DNA of 51,082 nt from Sinorhizobium terangae (GTDB lineage: Bacteria; Pseudomonadota; Alphaproteobacteria; Rhizobiales; Rhizobiaceae): the NCBI RefSeq assembly GCF_009601505.1, contig NZ_WITC01000044.1:1-51082 (forward strand). The letters run 5' to 3'. Position numbers and translations under genes: made by a program. The notes under the pieces are model-generated. The model was not told the origin of the DNA and did no database searches. It saw only the letters and a program-made list of their open reading frames with translations. The first letter of the stretch is position 1; every line of letters starts with the position of its first letter. Shown piece by piece: positions 24,116 through 32,421 of the stretch.

Positions 24116-24177
24116 AAAGGCAATGACCTAAAGCGCGCGACGCGCTTCAGGTCCCGCCGCGACGGCGCCGCTGCGGC

Positions 24178-24192
24178 TTTACATTTCTTCAC
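24178..24192 (-). promoter_or_regulatory. CpxR-type box candidate
   Basis: On the minus strand GTGAA-GAAAT-GTAAA (24192 to 24178): two five-base half-sites ten bases apart, close to the GTAAA-N5-GTAAA consensus known for enterobacterial CpxR. It lies 83-97 bases upstream of the CpxP/Spy-like start codon, a sensible place for an activator of the gene set that includes an OmpR-type regulator. Confidence 0.45.
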
Positions 24193-24274
24193 ATTCTCCG
24201 AGAACGCTCGAAACGTTGCACTGTTAGCTTTCCCTCCATTGCAGCCGTTGCTGCGGAGTGACAGGAGACCAACT

Positions 24275-24823
24275 ATGGAAAACGAGGACAAGAACCTGGC
24301 GAGCCCGGCCGCCAGCCAACCCACTTCGACGGGATGGAGCCGGCGCGCCGCGATCGGCGGTCTCGCGGCCGTCGCGGTTGTCGGCGGGATCGGTTTTGCA
24401 GCCGCGCGCAGCGACGATTTCGACTTCGGCATGGGCCGTTTCGGCATGGGCGGCCACATGATGCACGCGCATATGGGAGGTGGCTTCATGGAACACCGGA
24501 TCGGCTCCGTGCTCGACGAGCTCGACGCGACACCCGAGCAGGAAGACAAGCTTTGGGACATCATCGACAAAGCGCGCTCCGAGATCAGGCCGACATTCCG
24601 GGACTTCCGCGAGACGCGTGAGGAGGTTATCGAACTCCTCGGCGCTTCGACCATCGACCGCGCGGCCGCCGAGAAGCTGCGCAGTGAGCGCATCGCGGCC
24701 ATCGACGAGGCCTCGCGCAAGATGACGACCGCGCTCCTCGACGCCGCGGAAGTGCTGACGCCGCAGCAGCGCGCCAAGCTCGTCGAGCATTTGAAGGAGC
24801 GCAGGGCCCACGGCCGGTGGTAA
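24275..24823 (+). CDS. Periplasmic heavy-metal sensor / Spy-CpxP-like protein
   Basis: 182 residues. A twin-arginine-like start (WSRRAAIGG followed by LAAVAVVGGIG) directs export or anchors the protein. Next comes a His/Met-rich stretch (residues 53-75, FGMGRFGMGGHMMHAHMGGG), suggesting metal contact. The rest is an all-helical LTxxQ-type domain (about 80-175: ATPEQEDKLWDII, VLTPQQRAKLVEHL). Proteins of this type, such as CpxP, Spy and ZraP, are periplasmic chaperones or sensors under two-component control. ATG 24275 has AGGAGA seven bases upstream. A response regulator and histidine kinase follow, so this looks like a CpxP-CpxR-CpxA-like set. Confidence 0.85.
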   Translation: MENEDKNLASPAASQPTSTGWSRRAAIGGLAAVAVVGGIGFAAARSDDFDFGMGRFGMGGHMMHAHMGGGFMEHRIGSVLDELDATPEQEDKLWDIIDKARSEIRPTFRDFRETREEVIELLGASTIDRAAAEKLRSERIAAIDEASRKMTTALLDAAEVLTPQQRAKLVEHLKERRAHGRW

Positions 24824-24851
24824 GGCTTACTTGGCTGGGCTACCGCATGTT

Positions 24852-24943
24852 TCCTTAAATTTTATGCGGTTTAGGGATAAGAACATGCAGCAACTCAAAG
24901 TATTACAGCGAGCTTTGCGGGTCTGATGATGCGCGGCGCTGCA
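24852..24943 (+). repeat. RIME-like repeat, forward copy
   Basis: Left part CCTTAAATTTTATGCGGTTT, then AACATGCAGCAACTCAAAG, right part TACAGCGAGCTTTGCGG and GCGCGGCGCTGC. It fills the spacer between the CpxP-like and response-regulator genes and ends 23 bases before ATG 24967. Confidence 0.8.
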
Positions 24944-24966
24944 GGCGAGTGAACGGAGCGCAAGAA

Positions 24967-25665
24967 ATGGCGGAACGGGTCTTGATCGTTGACGACGACA
25001 CGCGCCTCTCCGCCATGCTTGCCGACTACCTCTCCGGGAACGGCTACACCGTCCACACCGCGGCGACGGCCACGGCGGGCCTTGCCGACCTCGGCCGTCA
25101 TGGGCCGGACGCCGTGATTCTCGACATCATGCTTCCCGACTTCGACGGCTTCGAGACCTGCCGGCGCATGCGCGCCGTCTCAGACGTGCCGATCCTGATG
25201 CTCACGGCCAAGGGCGAAGAGACAGACCGCATCGTCGGGCTGGAACTCGGGGCCGACGACTATCTGCCGAAGCCCTTCAATCCGCGCGAACTGCTGGCGC
25301 GGCTGAAGGCGATCCTGCGCCGCCGCAACGGCAGCGCGGCGGTTGCGCGGACCTTTCGCTTCGGGCGGCTGGAGATCGATCCGGGATCCCGCGCGGTCAG
25401 GGTCGACGGCCGCGAATGTGTGCTGACCAGCCACCAGTTCGACCTGCTTGTGGCGCTTGCCGAAAATGCCGGCCGCACGCTTTCGCGCGAGCAGTTGATG
25501 GACACGGTCAAGGGGGAGGAGTTGGAAGCCTTCGACCGCTCCATAGACGTGCATATCTCGCGCATCCGGGCGGCCATCGAGAGCGACCCGAAGCATCCGA
25601 AGCGCATTATCACCGTGCGCGGCACCGGCTATGTTTTCGCCCGCCTCCAGGACGACGAGAGATAA
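24967..25665 (+). CDS. OmpR-family response regulator (CpxR-like)
   Basis: 232 residues. Receiver domain (1-120) with Asp9-Asp11 metal site (VDDD), phosphoacceptor Asp53 in AVILDIMLPD, Thr80 in LMLTAK, and Lys102 in LPKPFNP. C-terminal winged helix (about 135-230) with CVLTSHQFDLLVALAENAGR, SREQLMDTVKG and FDRSIDVHISRIRAAIE. Likely activates the CpxP-like gene and its own operon. ATG 24967 is used because the receiver begins at once and GGAGCG precedes it; a GTG at 24949 is possible. The histidine kinase follows after two palindromic repeats. Confidence 0.92.
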   Translation: MAERVLIVDDDTRLSAMLADYLSGNGYTVHTAATATAGLADLGRHGPDAVILDIMLPDFDGFETCRRMRAVSDVPILMLTAKGEETDRIVGLELGADDYLPKPFNPRELLARLKAILRRRNGSAAVARTFRFGRLEIDPGSRAVRVDGRECVLTSHQFDLLVALAENAGRTLSREQLMDTVKGEELEAFDRSIDVHISRIRAAIESDPKHPKRIITVRGTGYVFARLQDDER

Positions 25666-25771
25666 GCATGTCGCCCAAAAGTGCGCAGCGGTTTTGGGAT
25701 AACGACATGCGCAAACCCAAAGATGCATGTCGCCCAAAAGTGCGGAGTGGTTTTGGGATAACGACATGCAT
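25666..25771. repeat. Two tandem palindromic repeats between regulator and kinase genes
   Basis: First copy: GCATGTCG (25666-25673) to CGACATGC (25703-25710). Second copy: ATGCATGTCG (25723-25732) to CGACATGCAT (25762-25771). Each encloses a CCCAAAA/TTTTGGG stem, as at 24067. Both lie within the cistron boundary of one operon, so they will be transcribed and can form stable hairpins there. Confidence 0.85.
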
Positions 25772-25791
25772 CTAAACAGAGACCTAGAGCG

Positions 25792-27039
25792 ATGCGCAGC
25801 CGGCTGTTCCTGAAAATCTACCTGACACTGCTGGCGAGCCTTGCCGCGGTCGCTGTCGCCAGCGCGGCCTTCGTATGGCTGGGGCAGGGCGAGGAGGAGT
25901 TGAGTTGGGAGAGCCAGCGCGCGCGGTTTGTCACCGCGCTCATTCCGCCCGATATGGATCGGTCGTCGGTCGAGGCGACGTTGGAGCGGTTTTCACGGGC
26001 CTTCGACGCCGACATAGCGGTCTACGACCCGCGCGGCAAGCTGATCGCGAGCGCCGGTCGCCCGCTCCCGCCCTACATTATCGAGCGGCCCTGGCACCAC
26101 GGCAGAGGCAACTTTCACACCATGGTGACCGAGTTGCCCGACGGTCGCGCAGTCGCCGCGCGCATGGAGCGGCCCTTCCGCCCGGCCGGCCGCAATCCGC
26201 TCGCCTATCTGGCGTTGATCGCCGGCGTCATCGGGCTCGCCGCCTATCCCGTGGTGCGTCACCTCACCCGTCGGCTGGAGCGGCTGCGCGGGGGCGTGGA
26301 TGCCTGGGGCAGGGGTGAATTCGTAGCGCGCGTGCCGGAGGACGGCAGCGACGAGGTCGCGGCGGTGGCGAAGAGCTTCAACAAGGCCGCCGATCATGTC
26401 GAGCGGTTGATCACGTCACACCGCGCTCTGCTCGCCAATGCCAGCCACGAATTGCGCTCGCCGCTGGCGCGCCTGCGCATGGCGATCGACCTTTACGAGC
26501 AGGCGCCGGACGAGAGTCGCAAGGAGGAGATCGTCCGCAACCTCGCCGAGCTGGACACGCTGGTCGAGGAGATCCTGCTCGCGAGCAGGCTCGACCATGT
26601 GGAACAACTCGATGCGCCCGAGTCCGTCGACCTGCTGGCCTTGGTCTCGGAAGAGGGGGCGCGCAACGGCGTCGAGGTCTCCGGCACGCCGGCGACTGTC
26701 ACAGGCGATGCGCGCCTCATTGGCCGGCTCGTGCGCAATCTCATGCAGAACGCGCTGCGCCACGGCGGTCCACCTGTCACAGCCACTGTCGCGCGGGAAA
26801 GCAGTATGGTGGAACTCAGGGTCCGCGACCACGGCCCGGGCATACCGGACAGCGAGAGCGCCCGCGTTTTCGAGCCGTTCTACCGGCCCTCGGGGCGCAG
26901 CGAGGCCACAGGTGGCTGGGGCTTGGGGCTGGCGCTGGTGCGCCAGATCACCGAGCGCCATGGCGGTGCGGTGCGTTATGAAGCTCCGTCTGGCGGCGGC
27001 GCCTGCTTCGTGGTGACGCTTCCGGTGCATACTGCGTGA
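25792..27039 (+). CDS. Sensor histidine kinase (CpxA-like)
   Basis: 415 residues. Membrane helices at about 9-30 and 137-158 bracket a periplasmic sensor of about 105 residues, followed by a HAMP-like linker. The dimerisation box ANASHELRSPLARLRM holds phosphoacceptor His219. N-box LVRNLMQNALRHGG, G1 DHGPGIPDSE and G2 GGWGLGLALVRQIT complete the ATP-binding domain. ATG 25792 follows the second palindrome. Orphan kinases of this build in alphaproteobacteria answer to envelope or metal stress. The linked CpxP-like and regulator genes make a Cpx-like role the best guess. Confidence 0.92.
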   Translation: MRSRLFLKIYLTLLASLAAVAVASAAFVWLGQGEEELSWESQRARFVTALIPPDMDRSSVEATLERFSRAFDADIAVYDPRGKLIASAGRPLPPYIIERPWHHGRGNFHTMVTELPDGRAVAARMERPFRPAGRNPLAYLALIAGVIGLAAYPVVRHLTRRLERLRGGVDAWGRGEFVARVPEDGSDEVAAVAKSFNKAADHVERLITSHRALLANASHELRSPLARLRMAIDLYEQAPDESRKEEIVRNLAELDTLVEEILLASRLDHVEQLDAPESVDLLALVSEEGARNGVEVSGTPATVTGDARLIGRLVRNLMQNALRHGGPPVTATVARESSMVELRVRDHGPGIPDSESARVFEPFYRPSGRSEATGGWGLGLALVRQITERHGGAVRYEAPSGGGACFVVTLPVHTA

Positions 27040-27044
27040 TTTCC

Positions 27045-27080
27045 GCAAATCGGAGTCGATTTGAGGACAAAATCATGCAT
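27045..27080 (+). repeat. RIME-like repeat, left half only
   Basis: CGCAAATCGGAGTCGATTTGAGGACAAAATCATGC matches the left half of the complete copies; the right half is missing. From 27081 to 27316 I see no gene, repeat or known RNA. Confidence 0.6.
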
Positions 27081-27316
27081 GGTGGCAGCAGGTTGTGCGG
27101 CAAAAGCCGCTAAGGCCCTCCCGCTACAGGTTACGCGGAAGTAGTGACGAATGGATGTAATGCTCTCGAAAGCGGCCGTTCAATCCAATCGTGTGGTTAC
27201 CGTGACAGCCGAAATCGAGTGGCTCCACCTTGGTCAAAGAATGCACGGCGTTGCAGGCAGCCTTCCTCCACGCTTGGGAAGCGAGCGAAGGACTCGTGAC
27301 GTTTAGGTTACGTCTG

Positions 27317-27412
27317 CATGTCCTTAAACCGTAGCGATTTAGGGATAAAACGTGCTGTCATTCAAAGTGTCACAGCCGCTTTTTGCGCGCCCGACAAGAC
27401 GCGCGGCGCTGT
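27317..27412 (+). repeat. RIME-like repeat, forward copy
   Basis: CATGTCCTTAAACCGTAGCG at the left, TTCAAAGTGTCACAGCC in the middle and GACGCGCGGCGCTGTT at the right. It ends 15 bases before ATG 27428, so its right end forms the leader of the GST gene; a GGGGGGAGAGG ribosome-binding site follows directly. Confidence 0.85.
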
Positions 27413-27427
27413 TGGGGGGAGAGGCCG

Positions 27428-28105
27428 ATGTACATTCTCTATGGGGGTGACTTCACCCGCGCACCGCTCGTCCAATGGGTGCTCGAGGAAGGTAAAATCG
27501 AGTACGAACTCAGAAAAATAGACATTTTGAATGGCGAGCACCGTACAGCGGAATTCCTTGCTATAAACCCGGCCGGCCTTGTGCCCGTGCTGATTACGCC
27601 TGACGGCGACGCGCTCTATGAGGTGGCCGCACTGATGTTATATCTGGCTGACCGGCACCAGCTTACGGATCTCGCTCCTTCGCCGACAGATCCGGACCGG
27701 GGACCTTTTCTCTCGGCGGTTTTCCATGTCGCGGGGGACATACAATCCGAGATGAAGCGCTTTCATTTTCCGCACCGGTTCTCGCTGAGATTGGCGGATA
27801 GCGCCGGGGTTCAGGATCTCGCAAAAACGCTCATCCTCAGCCGCCTGGACATCATGAATATGAGGCTGGAAAAAAGGGGACCATATGTCCTTGGAAGCCG
27901 CTTCTCCCTTGCAGATTTCTACCTGTGCTTCTGGGTCGCGTACCTCGATCGCGAAGGCGTGTGCCTGCAGTTTCCGTCGATTGCCCGACTGTACGACCTG
28001 GTTCGATCTCGTCCGAGCGCGATCCCCTATCTCGAAGAGACCGAGCGGATGGCAGCAGCCTACGCAGAGATGATGAAAAAGAAGCCCGGCGGCGTTATAG
28101 CCTGA
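27428..28105 (+). CDS. Glutathione S-transferase family protein
   Basis: 225 residues. Thioredoxin-like N-domain MYILYGGDFTRAPLVQWVLE, with INPAGLVPVLITPDG (the cis-Pro loop) and LYEVAALMLYLAD, where the Glu-Val-Ala segment replaces the more usual ESxAI glutathione-binding motif. Helical C-domain with GSRFSLADFYLCFWVAYL and a terminal Met/Lys-rich tail. The usual Ser of the glutathione site is Val, so binding may be altered. ATG 27428 is fixed by the strong upstream AG-rich site. Cytosolic detoxification role inferred from family only. Confidence 0.82.
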   Translation: MYILYGGDFTRAPLVQWVLEEGKIEYELRKIDILNGEHRTAEFLAINPAGLVPVLITPDGDALYEVAALMLYLADRHQLTDLAPSPTDPDRGPFLSAVFHVAGDIQSEMKRFHFPHRFSLRLADSAGVQDLAKTLILSRLDIMNMRLEKRGPYVLGSRFSLADFYLCFWVAYLDREGVCLQFPSIARLYDLVRSRPSAIPYLEETERMAAAYAEMMKKKPGGVIA

Positions 28106-28106
28106 C

Positions 28107-28896
28107 TCACCGCAACGCTTTCTCCAAGGCATCACGGTTGCGGATCAGCCAGGCGACGCTGCGGGTCTGCCAGGCGATGCCCCAGACGCGCGGGGCGATT
28201 TCAGTTCCGGGCGTGATCTGCTGCTCGATCACCTCGTTTGCCGCGCTTTGAGCCGCGAATTCGATGATCCGGTAGCCAAGCCGATGCCGCGCTTCGGCTG
28301 GCAGGCCGTAACCGTCCAAGAAGAGGCGCACCTGGCGCAGGCGGCGCCCGGCATCAGGCAAGCCGTTCATCTCGGCGACGTCGTCATCGTAAAGTTGCGC
28401 GTTGTTCCAGGCTGCCATGGCGATTTCGGTCAGCCGGTCTACGGGGCCTGCCGCCTCCCAGTCGATCAGCGCGACCGGCTTGCCGGCCCTCGAAACGACG
28501 TTCCAGGGTGCCGCATCGCAGTGCCCGATGATATCAGGCCTGCCGACCCCGCGGCCAAACCAGGGGCGCCAGAGCGCATCCGCCGGAGGGCGAAAGGATG
28601 CAGTCGCGTCGTGCAGGCAACGCATGAGGCTGCCCAAGGCATGAATGGCCTCGTCCGACCAGGGCGCCGGATTGATGACCTCGCCTTCGATGTAGGTGAG
28701 GACTTCACGGCCTCGCTCGTCGAAGCCGTCTCCGACGACGCGGGGCGCGCCCGCGAAGCCGATCCTCAAGATGGCGCAGCAGAGATTGGACCGAACGCGC
28801 CCAGGGACCGGTCTCCCGGATGACCACGCCACCTCGTCGGCTGACAGCGGTTCTCTCGCCGCCGGCAAGCGGCGTGAAATCGGCTTCTTTCGTCAT
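28107..28896 (-). pseudogene. APH-family phosphotransferase, frameshifted
   Basis: Aminoglycoside phosphotransferase/choline-kinase-like fold. The N-terminus (ATG 28896: MTKEADFTPLAGGERTAVSR, SVQSLLRHLED) is in one frame and the remainder (GFAGAPRVVGDGFDERGRE, IGHCDAAPWNVVSRAGKP, VALIDWEAAGPVDRL) is in another. The break at about 28760 lies within HLED-GFAGAP, where two bases appear to be missing. The Brenner-type catalytic segment GHCDAAPWNV and the metal Asp in IDWE are intact. The lesion therefore removes only the link to the N-lobe strands, and the gene is probably dead. It is convergent with the GST gene, with one base between the stops. Confidence 0.75.
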
Positions 28897-28946
28897 GGGC
28901 GAATGATAGCAGCCGTGCGGTTGAGGAGAAGGGCGCGCTGTGCCTG

Positions 28947-29153
28947 CTAAGCGCTGCGCCTTCCAAGATTTGAGAAAGCCGCCGTAAAAATTTGAAATTG
29001 CGCCGTGATCCTGTTTCTCCAGGAAACACGTAGTGATTCCGCCGCCGGCGTATTCACCGGACCTCCGACGTCCGTGGTTTCATCGGCTGGCTCGGGCGGC
29101 GGGGTATAGATGTTGCCCTGATCGAGGGAAAGGATCGTCAAGATTGAGATCAT
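28947..29153 (-). CDS. Small hypothetical protein
   Basis: Sixty-eight residues from ATG 29153, which has AGGAGAGCGAAG before it. Begins MISILTILSLDQGNIYTPPP, then an acidic and proline-rich stretch (EPADETTDVGGPVNTPA). No family recognised. The good ribosome-binding site is the main argument. The C-terminal part is arginine-rich and may be read-through into spacer. Confidence 0.35.
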   Translation of the reverse strand: MISILTILSLDQGNIYTPPPEPADETTDVGGPVNTPAAESLRVSWRNRITAQFQIFTAAFSNLGRRSA

Positions 29154-29286
29154 CTTCGCTCTCCTCATGCGCCGGTCGGCCTTATGGAGAGCAGTCTCCG
29201 CTGATAGGGGCTTACGGTCCTGTAGTCACCGCCGAAAAGTTCCAAAAAGTTGCAAAGGGCTGCGGTCAAGTCTCGACGTCTGCGCG

Positions 29287-30822
29287 TCAGCCTTCTTCGA
29301 GGCCAGCCTTCGCGAGCCCTTCGAAGACCGGGGCAATTCTCAAGTCCCTGCCGGGCTGGCCGGCGCGGATGCGGGCGATGGTTATACCGGGAGCGATCTT
29401 CCTCAGCTCAGCGAGGTAGCGATGTGCTTCTTCCATGCGGCCGAGATGGGCGTTGGCCGCGACAAGTGCCCAGAGCGTCGGGTCGAAATTCGGGTTGCTG
29501 GCGTGCGCACGGGCGGCCCAGGCGAGCGCTTCAGGGTACTTGCGGCGCATCATCTCGACGTAGGCGATGCCGCAGAGCGAGAAATGCGCGCCGCGATCTC
29601 CCGGGCTCAGCCGGTTCGCCCGATGGAAGTGGGAAAGCGCCTGATCGAGGCTGCCGCAGTGAAGGTGACCGATGCCCGCCCGAACCACGACCATCAGATT
29701 GTCGGGGTTGGCCTCCGCCGCCAATTGCAGCACGGCCAAGCCCCAGTCGTAGTCCTTGGCGGTCTGGAGCAGGGCAACGCCGCAATGCGCCATCACCATG
29801 GCGTCGCCCGCCGCCTGTTCAAGGCCGCGGCGCGCGAAGGCTGCGCATTCCGCTACGTCGTCGGGGCCGAGCGGCGGCCAGCCCATGGTGTGGCGGTGTT
29901 CGAGCGCCCAGGCCGCATGAGCAAGCAGGTGCGCATTGTCGGGCTCCTGCTCGAGACCCTTCTTGAGCAGCGCATAGGCCTCGGCATTGTCCTTCTCCGT
30001 TTCGGTGGAGATCTTTGCCAACGCCTGCAGATAGATGTCGTAGGCGGCGATGCTTCCCGGACGCTCGCGCCGCGACCGCTCGATTTCGGCGGTCTGGATG
30101 TGCGGCTCGACAAGCGTCGCGACGTTTTCGGTGATCCGGTCCTGGAATTCGAAGACGTCGTCGAGCTCGCCGTTCAAGGTCTCAGCCCAAAGATGTGCGC
30201 CGCTGCCGCCGTCGACAAGCTGCGCCGCAATCCTCAGCCGGCTGCCCGAGCGCCTTATACTGCCTTCGAGCACGTAGCCGACGCCGAGGTCCTTCGCCAC
30301 CTGCCGCACGTCAGTGAAACTGCCCTTGTAGGCATAGGAGGAATTGCGGGCGATCACCGCGAAGCTCCGGAAGCGGCTCAGCGCCGTGATGATGTCGTCT
30401 ACGACGCCATCGGCGAAATAGTCCTGGCCGGGGTCGCCGCCGAGATTGGCGAAAGGCAGGACGGCGAGGGCAGGGCGCGTCGGCAGTGCGGCCTCCGCAT
30501 CTCCAGACCGTGCGCCCGGCTGCACGAGGCGATAGCCGACGCGCGGCACCGTCGCGATCCATTCCTGCCCGTCAGGCGCTGGGCCGAGCGCCTTGCGGAG
30601 TGCCGCGATCTGCACCGTGAGATTGCTTTCCTCGACGACCATCCCGGGCCAGCCGCGCTCCATCAGTTCCGTCTTGGAGACAATGCCGCCGGCGGCGTCG
30701 AGCAATGCTTCGAGAAGAGCCAAGCCCCGCTGGCCAAGAGCGACGGATTCGCCATGCCGCAGCAGGAGGCCGCGGGCGGGATCGAGGACAAACTGGCCGA
30801 AGGCACGCCGCGACTCCATCAT
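29287..30822 (-). CDS. Winged-helix regulator with TolB-like and TPR domains (CadC-like)
   Basis: 511 residues. N-terminal OmpR-type winged helix (about 5-105: FVLDPARGLLLRHGESVALG, SKTELMERGWPG, TVQIAALRKAL, GYRLVQPG). A TolB/adenylate-cyclase-associated segment follows (PALAVLPFANLGGDPGQDYF, DGVVDDIITALSRF), then helical TPR-like repeats to the end. No clear membrane helix, unlike CadC itself. ATG 30822 or 30819 begins just before the DNA-binding domain; an upstream frame overlaps the methyltransferase end. Probably a DNA-binding regulator that responds through the TPR part. A paralogue of the same build lies at 33346, and the genes between the two may be shared targets. Confidence 0.82.
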   Translation of the reverse strand: MMESRRAFGQFVLDPARGLLLRHGESVALGQRGLALLEALLDAAGGIVSKTELMERGWPGMVVEESNLTVQIAALRKALGPAPDGQEWIATVPRVGYRLVQPGARSGDAEAALPTRPALAVLPFANLGGDPGQDYFADGVVDDIITALSRFRSFAVIARNSSYAYKGSFTDVRQVAKDLGVGYVLEGSIRRSGSRLRIAAQLVDGGSGAHLWAETLNGELDDVFEFQDRITENVATLVEPHIQTAEIERSRRERPGSIAAYDIYLQALAKISTETEKDNAEAYALLKKGLEQEPDNAHLLAHAAWALEHRHTMGWPPLGPDDVAECAAFARRGLEQAAGDAMVMAHCGVALLQTAKDYDWGLAVLQLAAEANPDNLMVVVRAGIGHLHCGSLDQALSHFHRANRLSPGDRGAHFSLCGIAYVEMMRRKYPEALAWAARAHASNPNFDPTLWALVAANAHLGRMEEAHRYLAELRKIAPGITIARIRAGQPGRDLRIAPVFEGLAKAGLEEG

Positions 30823-30871
30823 GCGCGAAATATAGCCGATCGGACAACCGGCGGAAACGGGCGCCGTTTCT

Positions 30872-31684
30872 TCAATCGCGCGTGGCACTGACGACGAGGG
30901 CGGGGAGAGGCAGGCGGACGATGCCGTTGTCGGTGAAGGGCTGAAAGCTTTCTCCGAGCGCCTCTTCTATCCGCGCCCGTGCTGCCGGCTCCTGCCTGTC
31001 CAGCACCATGGTCGAACGGACGAAGGCATGTCGGAAGAAGTCGGAAAGCTCAGCGACGGGGAAGTCGAGGGTGGCGGGGATGTCGCCGAACGTGACGTCG
31101 GTGAAGCCGGCCCCATGGAGCACCCGCATTGCTTCTTCCCGCTCGGCGAAGCGGAACAAGGGCGGGGCGGGCGGCAGGTCGACATCGAGCGTACCGTGGC
31201 TGCTGACGACCTCCGGAAGGATGCGGAACAACGGCGAGACGTCCGGGCCGCGCCAGACGGTGAAGGCGTAGCGGCCGCCGGGCTTCAATACCCGCGCGGC
31301 CTCGGCAATCGCCCGGTCAGGGTCGGCGAGATGCAGGGTGCCGAAATTGTTGATGACGCGGTCGAACGCGGCGTCCCCGAAGATGAGCGCCTCGGCGTCG
31401 CCGACTTGGAAATGGACGTTGCTGGCCTTGGCTTTTGCCGCTGCGACCATCTCCTCGGAAAAGTCGACGCCGGTGACGATCGCGCCGCGTGCGGCGGCCG
31501 CCAGGCTTGCCTCCCCAGTGCCGCAACAGACATCAAGCGTCGAATGGCCACGGCTGATCCCGGCAGCATTGAGCAGAGCTGCTATGCCGTAGCGGCAGAA
31601 CCGGCCCGAATAGCGATCGTAGATCCGGGCGCGCTCGCTCCAGCCGCGATGTTCGAGCGTTTTGAAGGTCGGTTGCGTAACCAT
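30872..31684 (-). CDS. Class I SAM-dependent methyltransferase
   Basis: 270 residues of the UbiE/COQ5 or Methyltransf_11 type. Motif I is LDVCCGTGEASLAAAARG, motif II region VTGVDFSEEMVAAAKAKA, then DAEALIFGDAAFDRVINN and VLKPGGRYAFTVW. Start ATG 31684 is chosen over an upstream in-frame ATG at 31720, because the conserved domain then begins after a short N-tail and the extra residues look random. Substrate unknown. The winged-helix/TPR regulator gene follows 49 bases downstream on the same strand. Confidence 0.85.
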   Translation of the reverse strand: MVTQPTFKTLEHRGWSERARIYDRYSGRFCRYGIAALLNAAGISRGHSTLDVCCGTGEASLAAAARGAIVTGVDFSEEMVAAAKAKASNVHFQVGDAEALIFGDAAFDRVINNFGTLHLADPDRAIAEAARVLKPGGRYAFTVWRGPDVSPLFRILPEVVSSHGTLDVDLPPAPPLFRFAEREEAMRVLHGAGFTDVTFGDIPATLDFPVAELSDFFRHAFVRSTMVLDRQEPAARARIEEALGESFQPFTDNGIVRLPLPALVVSATRD

Positions 31685-31909
31685 GGATCGGCCCCCTCCA
31701 CCAAAGGGCGATTGTATCATGCTTTGGTGGGGTGGGAGACGCGTGAGATCGTCTCCGCCACGCTTCCGTTACCGATGCGACAAGGCAAGCTCAAGGATAA
31801 CGGGGAAGACGGGGCACACGCGCCGTCGATCCCTGCAGAGGTTTCCGCGTGCGGAAGCGAAGCAGCCCCGGGGAGCCTTCCGCCAGGGCTGCTGTGTCGA
31901 GGAACCCGC

Positions 31910-32323
31910 TCACTCGGTCGTGGGCGTGGTCAGTTCCTGTTCGTCGGTGTCGACTACGAAGACGGCGAGCAGTCTTGCCGATTCCGTGTCGCTGGCGTTC
32001 GCGCTGACGCCGTGAAGGGCGCCGGGCTCTTCGTAGAAGTTTTCGCCGGTATTGTAGACCTTTTCCGGCGAACCGTTGACGCTGCTGCGGATCGCACCAT
32101 CGAGCACCGTCGCATAAATGAAGGCGGAGTCCGGGTGCATGTGGGCGGGCGACGAGCCGCCCGGCTCGTATTCGACAAGCACGCCCTTCATGCTCTTGCC
32201 GGGGACGTTCGGAAGGGGCCGGTCGAATACGATCGTCACCTTGCCGGCAGGCCGGTCGCCGGCCGAAGCTGTGGTGATCGCGAGCGCTGCAAATACAGCG
32301 GCTGAGAGAAATCGTGTAAACAT
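31910..32323 (-). CDS. Exported cupin-domain protein
   Basis: 137 residues. Signal peptide (MFTRFLSAAVFAALAITTASA, cleavage near residue 21), then a single cupin barrel with EYEPGGSSPAHMHPDSAF and ENFYEEPGALHGVSAN, giving the His-His-Glu-His metal site. Cleaved product about 115 residues, periplasmic. Likely metal-dependent; reaction unknown. It is preceded on the same strand by an NmrA-like reductase (99-base gap). A second exported cupin of similar length (42085-42501) also sits in an operon with a short-chain reductase, so the two operons may be related in function. Confidence 0.85.
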   Translation of the reverse strand: MFTRFLSAAVFAALAITTASAGDRPAGKVTIVFDRPLPNVPGKSMKGVLVEYEPGGSSPAHMHPDSAFIYATVLDGAIRSSVNGSPEKVYNTGENFYEEPGALHGVSANASDTESARLLAVFVVDTDEQELTTPTTE

Positions 32324-32421
32324 TGCAATTCTCCTTCGTGGCTAAAAAACTGTCGTTCGCCGCCCCTGATCCTGGATCGCGGATCGGGGGGCGTTGTTCG
32401 AGACGTCTGGTCAGCGGCTGC

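Noticed and set aside
29167..30891. A 574-codon open frame on the plus strand
   Set aside because: Antisense to the winged-helix/TPR regulator, whose domains are unmistakable on the minus strand.
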